Shown one piece after another: positions 45,726 to 52,344 of a stretch of 64,000 nucleotides of DNA. The notes beneath the pieces were generated by a model. It searched no databases, was not told where the DNA came from, and saw only the letters and a list, made by a program, of their open reading frames with translations. Made by a program: the position numbers and the translations under genes. The DNA comes from Eubacteriales bacterium (GTDB lineage Bacteria > Bacillota > Clostridia > Lachnospirales > Lachnospiraceae): contig JAUNGT010000014.1 of the NCBI GenBank assembly GCA_030524455.1, positions 1-64,000 on the forward strand, written 5' to 3'. How positions within the stretch are numbered: the first letter of the stretch is position 1; each line of letters opens with the position of its first letter.

Positions 45726-45753
45726 TTGATTCTTTTTAAGAATGTGTTACAAT
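45726..45753 (+). promoter_or_regulatory. promoter for tRNA-Val/tRNA-Ala
   Basis: -35 TTGATT (45726-45731), 16-bp spacer, -10 TACAAT (45748-45753), 17 bases before tRNA-Val. Confidence 0.6.
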
Positions 45754-45770
45754 ATTTTTTGTCAGCAAAT

Positions 45771-45844
45771 GGAAGCATAGCTCAGCTGGGATGAGCGTTC
45801 GCCTCACACGCGAGAGGTCAGGGGTTCGAGCCCCCTTGCTTCCA
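45771..45844 (+). tRNA. tRNA-Val (anticodon CAC)
   Basis: Acceptor GGAAGCA/TGCTTCC, D-arm TAGCTCAGCTGGGATGAGC, anticodon loop CTCACAC, T-arm GGGGTTCGAGCCCC. It reads GTG codons. Confidence 0.95.
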
Positions 45845-45854
45845 TTTTTTACAT

Positions 45855-45927
45855 GGGCTCGTAGCTTAGCTGGGAAAGCGCTGCGTTCGCAACGCAGAGA
45901 CCGAGGGTTCGAATCCCTTCGGGTCCA
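45855..45927 (+). tRNA. tRNA-Ala (anticodon CGC)
   Basis: Acceptor GGGCTCG/CGGGTCC with the G3-U70 pair that marks tRNA-Ala, anticodon loop TTCGCAA in the CTGCG/CGCAG stem, T-arm GAGGGTTCGAATCCCTT. It reads GCG codons. Confidence 0.94.
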
Positions 45928-45938
45928 TAGATATTTAT

Positions 45939-45969
45939 CTCGCAGGATTTTGTATCCTGCGAGTTTTTT
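45939..45969 (+). terminator. terminator of the tRNA pair
   Basis: CTCGCAGGAT (45939-45948) pairs with ATCCTGCGAG (45954-45963), then six T's. A second small hairpin, GAAAAAGCG/CGCTTTTTC, follows at about 45978-45998. Confidence 0.92.
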
Positions 45970-46066
45970 GTTTTCCGAAAAAGCGCATCGCTTTTTCAGG
46001 CGTGAGCGGGTTCCTTTTGCGGAAGGCCCGCATATCCTATAGCAACGCTGTATTTCGGAGAAAAAG

Positions 46067-47077
46067 ATGAAAAAGAAGCTGTTATGTTTGCTTGCGGCAG
46101 CGCTGTTTGCGGGCGCGCTGGCGGGCTGCGGGGCAAAGCAGGAGGCGTCAGGGGGGACGAAGGTGACGTTAAACGAGGTGGCCCACTCTGTTTTTTATGC
46201 GCCTATGTATGTGGCAGTTGAGGAGGGCTATTTTGCGGAGGAGGGGATCGAACTCACTGTAGTGACCGGCTTTGGGGCGGATAAAACGATGACCGCCCTG
46301 CTGTCCGGGGAAGCGGATATCGGTTTTATGGGCTCGGAGTCCACCGTCTACACCTATCTGGAGGGCGCGGAGGATTATGTGGTCAATTTCGCTCAGCTGA
46401 CCCAGCGGGCCGGGAATTTTCTGGTATCCCGGGAGCCGGTAAAGAAGTTTGACTGGGATATGCTCCGGGGCAAAAGTGTTTTGGGAGGACGGGCAGGAGG
46501 AATGCCTCAGCTCGTTTTTGAGTATGTGTTAAAGCAGCACGGCATGGATCCCAGGACCGATTTGGAGATCGACCAGAGCATCGATTTCGGATCCACGGCG
46601 GCGGCCTTTTCGGGCGGGCAGGGGGAGTTTACCGTAGAATTTGAGCCTCATGCCACCGCACTGGAGCAGAAGGGGGACGGCTATGTGGTGGCCTCTCTGG
46701 GCGAGGAGTCCGGCTATGTGCCCTACACTGCTTTTTCAGCGAAAAAGAGCTACCTGGAGGAAAATCCCGATGTCATCCAGTCCTTTGTCAATGCCCTGCA
46801 GCGGGGAATGGACTATGTGGCCTCACATAGCCCGGAGGAGATCGCAAAGGTGATCGCCCCTCAGTTTGCGGAGACGGATGAGGCAGCGCTGACGGCCATT
46901 GTGGAGCGCTATTATGAGCAGGATACCTGGAAAAAGGATCTGATTTTCAGCCGGGATGCCTTCACTTTGCTGCAGGATATTCTGGAGGAGGGCGGCGAGC
47001 TGGCGCAGCGGGTTCCCTATGAAAAGCTGGTGAACACGGCCTTTGCGGAGAAGGCGGCGGAAAATATTTCCGAATGA
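46067..47077 (+). CDS. ABC-type substrate-binding lipoprotein (NMT1/SsuA-like)
   Basis: 336 residues. The signal peptide MKKKLLCLLAAALFAGALAG ends in a lipobox (LAGC), so it should be anchored on the outer face of the membrane. The mature part follows the NMT1/THI5 and SsuA pattern (HSVFYAPMYVAVEEGYFAEE, LLSGEADIGFMGSESTVYTY), which bind thiamine precursors, sulfonates, nitrate or similar small ligands. ATG 46067 follows GGAGAAAAAG. Neither permease nor ATPase genes are nearby, so it must work with a transporter encoded elsewhere or be a relic of a broken operon. Confidence 0.88.
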   Translation: MKKKLLCLLAAALFAGALAGCGAKQEASGGTKVTLNEVAHSVFYAPMYVAVEEGYFAEEGIELTVVTGFGADKTMTALLSGEADIGFMGSESTVYTYLEGAEDYVVNFAQLTQRAGNFLVSREPVKKFDWDMLRGKSVLGGRAGGMPQLVFEYVLKQHGMDPRTDLEIDQSIDFGSTAAAFSGGQGEFTVEFEPHATALEQKGDGYVVASLGEESGYVPYTAFSAKKSYLEENPDVIQSFVNALQRGMDYVASHSPEEIAKVIAPQFAETDEAALTAIVERYYEQDTWKKDLIFSRDAFTLLQDILEEGGELAQRVPYEKLVNTAFAEKAAENISE

Positions 47078-47103
47078 ACGTTGAATGAACGGCGAAAAAA
47101 ATC

Positions 47104-47132
47104 TTGTCATATAGTTTTAAATACTATATAAT
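47104..47132 (+). promoter_or_regulatory. promoter of the DUF1836 gene with a palindromic spacer
   Basis: -35 TTGTCA (47104-47109), 17-bp spacer, -10 TATAAT (47127-47132). Between and across the elements lies the inverted repeat ATATAGT (47109-47115) and ACTATAT (47123-47129) separated by 7 bases, a possible operator. Confidence 0.7.
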
Positions 47133-47215
47133 GAAGTGTGCCGGGATCCCTGCGGGGAGCCGGCACGCGCCGCTTTCCACCCGGCGCAGACGGATCAACG
47201 AAGGAGAATTATGTC

Positions 47216-47800
47216 ATGACATTGGAATCGGAAGATTTGCTGAAGAGTATTCTGGACAGCCTGGATCGGATTGATTATATCCGCCCGGAGGAGATTCCCG
47301 ACATCGAGCTGTATATGGACCAGGTCACCACCTTTATGGACAGCCGCCTGAAAAACACGACGCGCAATCCGGAGGAGGATAAGATCCTGACAAAGACGAT
47401 GATCAACAACTATGCGAAGAATGATCTTCTGCCTCCCCCGGTCAGGAAGAAATATTCCAGGGAGCATATGCTGCTTTTGATTTTTATCTATTATTTCAAG
47501 GGCATCCTTTCCATCAGCGATATCCAGTCGATCCTGAATCCGCTGACGGACAAGTATTTCCGCGCGTCGGAGGGGATGGGACTGGAGGATATCTATAACG
47601 AGGTGTTTGGCCTGGAGAAGGAAGAGGTGCAGTTTCTGAAGGAGGACGTGATGCGCAAGTATCATAAGGCGGAGTCCACCTTTGCGGATGCGCCGGAGGA
47701 GGAGAGGGAATTTCTCAGGACCTTTTCCTTTCTCTGCATGCTCAGCTTTGACGTCTATATCAAAAAACTGCTGATTGAAAAGATTATTGATACGAAATAG
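47216..47800 (+). CDS. DUF1836 family protein, probable regulator
   Basis: ATG 47216 lies 9 bases after AAGGAG (AAGGAGAATTATGTC). A tiny ATG-TCA-TGA reading at 47211-47219 overlaps it. 194 residues: an acidic N-terminus, then TKTMINNYAKNDLLPPPVRKK, YSREHMLLLIFIYYFKGILS and ISDIQSILNPLTDKYF, which fit DUF1836 and look like a MerR-type winged helix (start YSREHM.LL). The C-terminal part is helical. The palindrome in its promoter suggests it represses itself. Its other targets are not known. Confidence 0.82.
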   Translation: MTLESEDLLKSILDSLDRIDYIRPEEIPDIELYMDQVTTFMDSRLKNTTRNPEEDKILTKTMINNYAKNDLLPPPVRKKYSREHMLLLIFIYYFKGILSISDIQSILNPLTDKYFRASEGMGLEDIYNEVFGLEKEEVQFLKEDVMRKYHKAESTFADAPEEEREFLRTFSFLCMLSFDVYIKKLLIEKIIDTK

Positions 47801-47848
47801 GATGAAGATTGCGAAGCAATCTGGTATCATAGCATTTTTTACATGAAA

Positions 47849-47875
47849 AAAAGCCGGTCGAATCGACCGGCTTTT
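47849..47875. terminator. bidirectional terminator
   Basis: A perfect 12-bp stem AAAAGCCGGTCG/CGACCGGCTTTT with an AAT loop. It has T's on the plus side and a run of seven T's on the minus side (complement of 47844-47850), so it can end both the DUF1836 and the cold-shock transcripts. Confidence 0.9.
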
Positions 47876-47899
47876 GAGCTTCTTACGGATATAAGTGCG

Positions 47900-47918
47900 G
47901 AACCGTCCCCCACGGTTC
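47900..47918. repeat. small GGGACGGTTC-type inverted repeat
   Basis: GAACCGT (47900-47906) and ACGGTTC (47912-47918) flank CCCCC just after the cold-shock gene stop. It may be an extra terminator hairpin or a copy of a REP-like palindrome. Confidence 0.4.
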
Positions 47919-47919
47919 T

Positions 47920-48120
47920 TTAAAGCTTCGTCACATTGACGGCCTGAGGGCCCTTCTCGCCCTGCACGACGTCGAACTCCACGGCTGCGCCTTCATCCAG
48001 GGATTTGAATCCTTCCATGTTCAGGCCGCTGTAATGTACGAACACATCATGCCCGGACTCGTCGGAAATAAATCCGTATCCCTTCTGGTTGTTAAACCAT
48101 TTTACCGTACCCTTGCTCAT
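47920..48120 (-). CDS. cold-shock protein (CspA family)
   Basis: 66 residues from ATG 48120 (GGAGGTATCACA upstream; a second in-frame ATG at 48135 is poorer). An OB-fold nucleic-acid chaperone with both RNP motifs (KGYGFI and VFVHYSGL) and the opening [16 protein letters not shown]. These proteins bind single-stranded RNA and DNA and melt secondary structure, often beyond cold stress. It stands alone on the minus strand. Confidence 0.96.
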   Translation of the reverse strand: MSKGTVKWFNNQKGYGFISDESGHDVFVHYSGLNMEGFKSLDEGAAVEFDVVQGEKGPQAVNVTKL

Positions 48121-48216
48121 TTGTGATACCTCCACTGTGTGATATGTGTGTTATAAGTGATACAACGCAATATTATCACAGCAGAGACAGAAAGTAAAGC
48201 AAAAATTCAAATAACA

Positions 48217-48510
48217 TCAATCTGTGGGCGATATTCTGTCAAACACTAATTCGTAGCCGTCATTTCCGTAATTTAAAGAGCGGTTGACGCGGCTGATGGT
48301 CGCCGTGGAGGCTCCGGTCTTTTCCGCAATATCAAGGTATGTCTTCCCCTCCTTGAGCATGGCGGCAACCTCAAAGCGCTGGGACAGGGAGAGCAGCTCG
48401 TTGACTGTGCACAGATCTTCAAAGAAGGCGTAACATTCCTCCTTGTCCTTCAGGCTTAGGACCGCCTCAAACAGATGGTCCACAGCATCGGTCTTGATTT
48501 TTTTGTTCAT
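48217..48510 (-). CDS. YerC/YecD TrpR-related DNA-binding protein
   Basis: 97 residues from ATG 48510 (GAGGTGCTGCGAA); a longer open frame to 48609 has no site. The helical fold of TrpR is recognisable: HLFEAVLSLKDKEECYAFFE, TVNELLSLSQRFEVAAMLKE, YLDIAEKTGASTATISRVNR (helix-turn-helix) and LNYGNDGYELVFDRI. YerC-type proteins are small regulators of unclear ligand and target. It lies 96 bases upstream of the cold-shock gene on the same strand and may be cotranscribed or separate. Confidence 0.9.
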   Translation of the reverse strand: MNKKIKTDAVDHLFEAVLSLKDKEECYAFFEDLCTVNELLSLSQRFEVAAMLKEGKTYLDIAEKTGASTATISRVNRSLNYGNDGYELVFDRISPTD

Positions 48511-48632
48511 TTCGCAGCACCTCGTAGTCTGAAATAATATGTCCGTTCCGTTCGCACAGCAGCATTTTAACATACTAAAGTTTGAAAGTAAAGGGCGGGA
48601 AACGGCCAAACTGTTACGGGCTGCTGCGATCG

Positions 48633-49796
48633 TTATGCCCTGTGGGCTTCGACACCGTTGATATAGACCGCCTTGATGGAGGTATCCATGGAAAGCGGGG
48701 AGCCGTCGGCGATCACAAGATCGGCATCCTTGCCCTCCTCGAGGGAACCTACGCGATTTTCAACTCCCAGGTGCCGGGCCGGATTCAGCGTGATGGCCAG
48801 CAGGGCATCGCTTTCGCTCATCCCTGCCCTGCAGGCAAGTCCGGCGCAGAGAGGCAGGTAGTGCAGCGGCGTCACAGGGGCGTCGGTGATGATGGAGACG
48901 CGGCAGCCCGCTTTTGCCAGGATGCCCGGCGTGGTCCAGCTTTTGTTCTGCAGCTCAAATTTGGAGGCGTGGGTGAAGGTTGGGCCGACCGCCAGCGGCA
49001 CGTTCTCCGCGGCAAGAAGTCCGGCCACCAGGTGGCCTTCCGTCACATGCTCCAGGGTGATGTCCAGCCCGAACTCACGGGCGATGCGCAGGGCCGTAAA
49101 AAAATCGTTGGCCTGATGGGCATGAGCCTTTAGGGGAATCTCGTGGTTGAGCACGGGCAGAAGGGCCTCGCATTTGGCATCGTAGGCGGGCATCTGGGAG
49201 AGCACGCCCTGGGCGGCTTCCTTTTTGGCCCGGTACTGGAGCGCCTTACAGAGAGCCTCGCGGATCAGGGCGGCATTGGTCATGCGGCTGGAGATACCGT
49301 GCTCCCGGTAGCAGCGCTTGGGATTTTCGCCGAAGGCGCATTTCATGGCGGCGGGAGCCCGGACAATCATGTCGTCCACCCGTTTCCCTGCGGTTTTGAT
49401 CACCGCGAAGGTCCCGCCGAGCGCATTGGAGCTTCCGGGACCGGTGGCAATGCAGGTGACGCCGGCGCAGGCGGCCTCCGAAAAAGCGGGATCGAAGGGA
49501 TTGATGCCGTCAACGGCCCGCAGCTGGGGCGTCACCGGATCGTTATATTCGTTGTAATCCTGGCCCTCGTAGCCGATTGCCGTGCCGTCCAGGCCGGTGT
49601 GGCAGTGGGCCTCCACGAAGCCGGGATAAATCTGCAGTCCGGTGGCGTCCACCACAGGACAGTCTTCCGGAGCATTCAGGTTGATGCCGATTTCCCTGAT
49701 TTTGCCCTCGTCGATCAGGATGTCGGCGGCAAAGGCGCGCACCCTGTCGTCCGCACAGGAAGCGGTGTGCAGAGTCCCGTTTTTGATACAGAGCAT
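48633..49796 (-). CDS. amidohydrolase family protein (imidazolonepropionase-like)
   Basis: 387 residues with the amidohydrolase metal pattern: YPGFVEAHCHTGLDG (His-x-His), KAHAHQANDFFTALRI (His), LEHVTEGHLV (His), SIITDAPVTPLHYL (Asp) and the C-terminal NPARHLGVENRVGSLEEGKD. Such enzymes hydrolyse C-N bonds in cyclic amides and related molecules; the substrate is not known. It reads from promoter 49826-49854 with GGAGGAC before the ATG. Its promoter and first 12 codons have been copied by the IS insertion downstream of the target duplication. Confidence 0.9.
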   Translation of the reverse strand: MLCIKNGTLHTASCADDRVRAFAADILIDEGKIREIGINLNAPEDCPVVDATGLQIYPGFVEAHCHTGLDGTAIGYEGQDYNEYNDPVTPQLRAVDGINPFDPAFSEAACAGVTCIATGPGSSNALGGTFAVIKTAGKRVDDMIVRAPAAMKCAFGENPKRCYREHGISSRMTNAALIREALCKALQYRAKKEAAQGVLSQMPAYDAKCEALLPVLNHEIPLKAHAHQANDFFTALRIAREFGLDITLEHVTEGHLVAGLLAAENVPLAVGPTFTHASKFELQNKSWTTPGILAKAGCRVSIITDAPVTPLHYLPLCAGLACRAGMSESDALLAITLNPARHLGVENRVGSLEEGKDADLVIADGSPLSMDTSIKAVYINGVEAHRA

Positions 49797-49891
49797 GGGA
49801 AAGTCCTCCTTTGTATTTTGTTACCAGTCTACTCTCCGGAAAAGGGGGCGTCAAGCAAAAGAGCTTGTCCGGCGCCCGTTCCTGTGTTATA
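49759..49891 (+). repeat. left copy of the 133-bp IS target duplication
   Basis: Identical to 51989-52121 except for one base (GGGGGCG here, GGGAGCG there, near 49848). It contains the amidohydrolase start, its ribosome-binding site and its promoter, and ends in the -10 region of the divergent ABC-F promoter, which here reads TATACC. Confidence 0.95.
49826..49854 (-). promoter_or_regulatory. promoter of the amidohydrolase gene
   Basis: Minus strand: -35 TTGACG (49854-49849), 17-bp spacer, -10 TAGACT (49831-49826). The same promoter exists again at 52056-52084 in the right copy. Confidence 0.65.
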
Positions 49892-51988
49892 CCCCGAGTT
49901 TGCCACTTGTGAACGTAAAATGGAGCCTGTTTGGCTCCATTTTTTTCGGCAAATATATGGTTTTGCGAGAGTTTACGCGACTTCCAGATTTTTGAGAAAA
50001 TATACCTACATTTATGACCTACATGAAAACTTTTATCCCTGTTTTGATCCTCCTAAGTTCTGCACGACGGTATAGTTTTAGAGGAATGCTGATGCCAAAA
50101 GCATCCAGGATTCGCTTCAGGTCGGGATCATCTGCATCCATAAAACGATAGAGATCGCCTGGCAGAGTGTCTATTTTCCATTTGTTCAGTGCAGTCTGAA
50201 TCCGGATGGCACTCAGACCGCTGCTCCAGTAAGCGTCCGGGTCTGTGGTGACGGCGCCGGAATCTTTCATTTTCTTCTGAATGATACGAAGCAGGATCAA
50301 AGCGATCATGCAGACCAGAAGATGGGCTGTCACATGTTCCGGTGTTCTCACATAAAGAGGGCGTGTATCAAGATCCCCTTTCATAACCCGGAACTGATCC
50401 TCGATCTGCGTCAGACCATGATACTTTTCAATGACTTCCTGAGCGTCCATGGTCAACTCGGAAGTGACGATCTGATAATACCCGAGACTTTTCCGATACT
50501 CCGCTACTTTATCAAAATCCACAAAGGCCTTGATTTTGGAAGAATCCAGAATCTCCCCCGTGTCTTCGTTGAGGCATTCTCTCTTAAAAAACTTTCGGAG
50601 CGCTTTTGACTGGACTGCTGTAATACGGAAGTTTTCGGGATGTTCCTGTAGTTTTTCCAGAAAATCTAAAAATTTCTTGTTTTCCTGTTCGGCCCGTGTC
50701 TGAAATTTCCGGCTCCAGTAGACAACAACCTGTTCTTCGATCACTCTCTTATTGCCATTCTCGTCTTTTACATCCTTCTTTACAATGCGTGACTTATATT
50801 TGTAATCATCGCTGACAGAAAGATAATCTTCATCGTTATAGGCCCATTCCCGCTCTTTTTTTGTACTTTTGAGCAGGCTTTTGGAAACAATGTATCCGTT
50901 TCCGGCATCCAATACATGAAGGAGGTTCTGGTAATTGCATATCCCCCGGTCAGCGATCATGATAAAACGAGAAAAATCCAGATCATCGATGTTTTTTTTA
51001 AGAGCGGGACGCAGGGTCAGGTGATCCAGTGTATTGCCGGGAAAGGTTTCGATGGCAATAGGGATGCCTTCATCATCCATAAAAAGTCCCATCTGAACGA
51101 TAGGAAGCTTCCGTTCTTCTTTGCAAACGCCCATCTTCCGCTGCCCTTTTTCGATCATCTCGCCATCCTCATTCAGGATATCCTCGTCAGGGTCTTCGAT
51201 TTCGAAGTAGAAGTTGGTCACATCATAATAGATGATTTCCGGAGAACGGTGCGCTTTTTTTACCAGGTTGGTATTGATCCTGCGGATGATCTTATCTTTA
51301 TTGTCTGCAATGAAATCGAGGGTATCATATACGTTGTCGGGGTTAAAATCTGTCAGGATTGGCTCAAAATAATCCTCGTTTTGCAGGACAGTGGCACATT
51401 TGGAGGCAGGATTTAGGAGCCTTCCGAAAATAAGGAGCTTGGCAAAGCCGTAAACATCATACTGAAGCTTCCGGAACCCTTTGTAGGAGGAGAAAAAGGT
51501 ATGGAGCCCCAGCTCCTCAAGGATCCGTTCCATAAGGAGGTGAGAGAAGATCCGCGGGTGTCCAAAACAGTCCGGGCTGCATTCGTTTATTGCGAAACGA
51601 TAGGTTTCCGCAGACTTTTTTTCATCGCAATAGGGTAAAAGAGCAGGGATAAAGGGAGTCCCGGCCTTAAAAGATTTCTTAAGGCGCTCGACATAATCAG
51701 GCTGCCCGTCATCAAAGCGGGAGAGGGGCCCGATGTTAAGGACAACCTTTTTGGTGGAAGTTTTGATTCCATTTTTGTTTGTAACTCTATCGTTGCGAAC
51801 CAAACGAAGATAGGGAATTCCGTTATTTTTAAAAGCTTCCACATACATAAGCATACCTCCATCCAGAGAAACATAGCCTTATATACCTGCTGATAATTAT
51901 AGCATAAAAGAATAAAAAAAGCAAGGAAAACCTTGCAAGTAAAGGATTTTTTTTGTTATGGAGTTGGGAGTAAGTGGCAAACTCGGGG
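49892..51988 (-). mobile_element. IS1634-family insertion sequence with long target duplication
   Basis: The element is about 2.1 kb long. Perfect 17-bp terminal inverted repeats CCCCGAGTTTGCCACTT (49892-49908) and its complement (51972-51988) bound one long transposase gene. Outside them lie direct repeats of 133 bp, far longer than the few bases most IS elements make; long, variable target duplications are known for the IS1634/IS1549 group. The left end holds a hairpin (AATGGAGCC/GGCTCCATT, about 49919-49941) with T-runs that could insulate the element from outside transcription. All parts look intact, so it may be active or recently moved. Confidence 0.93.
50019..51848 (-). CDS. IS1634-family DDE transposase
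   Basis: 609 residues from ATG 51848, six bases after the GGAGGT site (ATG 51854 abuts it). The family opening YVEAFKNNGIPYLRLVRNDR is followed by an HTH-like region, IIYYDVTNFYFEIEDPDED (first Asp), GLFMDDEGIPIAIETFPGNT, FIMIADRGICNYQNLLHVL (second Asp) and the C-terminal YHGLTQIEDQFRVMKGDLDT carrying the catalytic Glu, that is an IS4-like DDE set. It is unbroken over its whole length. The amidohydrolase promoter copied by the insertion reads into it from the right. Confidence 0.95.
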   Translation of the reverse strand: MYVEAFKNNGIPYLRLVRNDRVTNKNGIKTSTKKVVLNIGPLSRFDDGQPDYVERLKKSFKAGTPFIPALLPYCDEKKSAETYRFAINECSPDCFGHPRIFSHLLMERILEELGLHTFFSSYKGFRKLQYDVYGFAKLLIFGRLLNPASKCATVLQNEDYFEPILTDFNPDNVYDTLDFIADNKDKIIRRINTNLVKKAHRSPEIIYYDVTNFYFEIEDPDEDILNEDGEMIEKGQRKMGVCKEERKLPIVQMGLFMDDEGIPIAIETFPGNTLDHLTLRPALKKNIDDLDFSRFIMIADRGICNYQNLLHVLDAGNGYIVSKSLLKSTKKEREWAYNDEDYLSVSDDYKYKSRIVKKDVKDENGNKRVIEEQVVVYWSRKFQTRAEQENKKFLDFLEKLQEHPENFRITAVQSKALRKFFKRECLNEDTGEILDSSKIKAFVDFDKVAEYRKSLGYYQIVTSELTMDAQEVIEKYHGLTQIEDQFRVMKGDLDTRPLYVRTPEHVTAHLLVCMIALILLRIIQKKMKDSGAVTTDPDAYWSSGLSAIRIQTALNKWKIDTLPGDLYRFMDADDPDLKRILDAFGISIPLKLYRRAELRRIKTGIKVFM

Positions 51989-52026
51989 GAAGCGGTGTGC
52001 AGAGTCCCGTTTTTGATACAGAGCAT
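51829..52026 (-). pseudogene. duplicated amidohydrolase start fused to the IS end
   Basis: The right target copy carries the start codon and first dozen codons of the amidohydrolase (MLCIKNGTLHTAS) with its ribosome-binding site and promoter. The frame then runs through the IS end for about 50 more residues and stops at 51829, 26 bases past the first transposase start. It is not a functional amidohydrolase but could translate towards, and couple with, the transposase. Confidence 0.8.
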
Positions 52027-52121
52027 GGGAAAGTCCTCCTTTGTATTTTGTTACCAGTCTACTCTCCGGAAAAGGGAGCGTCAAGCAAAAGAGCTTGTCC
52101 GGCGCCCGTTCCTGTGTTATA
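51989..52121 (+). repeat. right copy of the 133-bp IS target duplication
   Basis: See 49759-49891. This copy keeps the complete ABC-F promoter, because the -10 TATACT (52118-52123) is completed by the base after the repeat. Confidence 0.95.
52056..52084 (-). promoter_or_regulatory. duplicated amidohydrolase promoter facing the transposase
   Basis: Exact copy of 49826-49854 by position (offset 2230). It now points into the IS, in the sense direction of the transposase. Confidence 0.6.
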
Positions 52122-52123
52122 CT
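52095..52123 (+). promoter_or_regulatory. promoter of the ABC-F gene
   Basis: -35 TTGTCC (52095-52100), 17-bp spacer, -10 TATACT (52118-52123), only about 220 bases before the gene, leaving a long structured leader. The left copy of this promoter ends in TATACC and fires into the IS. Confidence 0.65.
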
Positions 52124-52344
52124 CAAAAAAAGCAAAGGAGAGGAAATGCGAAGATAATCAACTTTTGAAACAGGAAGAAGGGGCCGCACCGTTCGGTGCG
52201 GCATGGGGTGCGCGCAGTGCGCACTGTATTTTCTTGTTGCCAAAAGCGGATTGTCACCTCGCAGCCTCTCTTTTTTGTGTCCGTTTTTACCGGGGCAGAG
52301 AGCCTGCGGCTGCGCTTTTGGCGGCGGTACAGGGAGGAATGGAT
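52124..52344 (+). promoter_or_regulatory. attenuator-type leader of the ABC-F gene
   Basis: A 3-codon upstream ORF, ATG-CGA-AGA-TAA (52146-52157), follows AAAGGAGAGGA. Then come hairpins GCCGCACC/GGTGCGGC (about 52182-52201) and GTGCGC/GCGCAC (about 52208-52225), and GCAGCCTCTCTTTTTT (about 52262-52277) which can pair with GAGAGCCTGC further on (about 52302-52311). This layout (short upstream ORF, several alternative stems, T-run) is typical of drug-inducible ribosome-stalling attenuators in front of ABC-F resistance genes. The exact folds are not computed. Confidence 0.5.

Noticed and set aside
45970..46066. TPP or other riboswitch before the substrate-binding lipoprotein
   Set aside because: The conserved CTGAGA and other TPP motifs are absent; only small hairpins are visible.
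49543..49854. Frame opposite the amidohydrolase start that looks duplicated near 52 kb
   Set aside because: It is an alternative frame of the amidohydrolase and the 133-bp duplication, not a separate gene.
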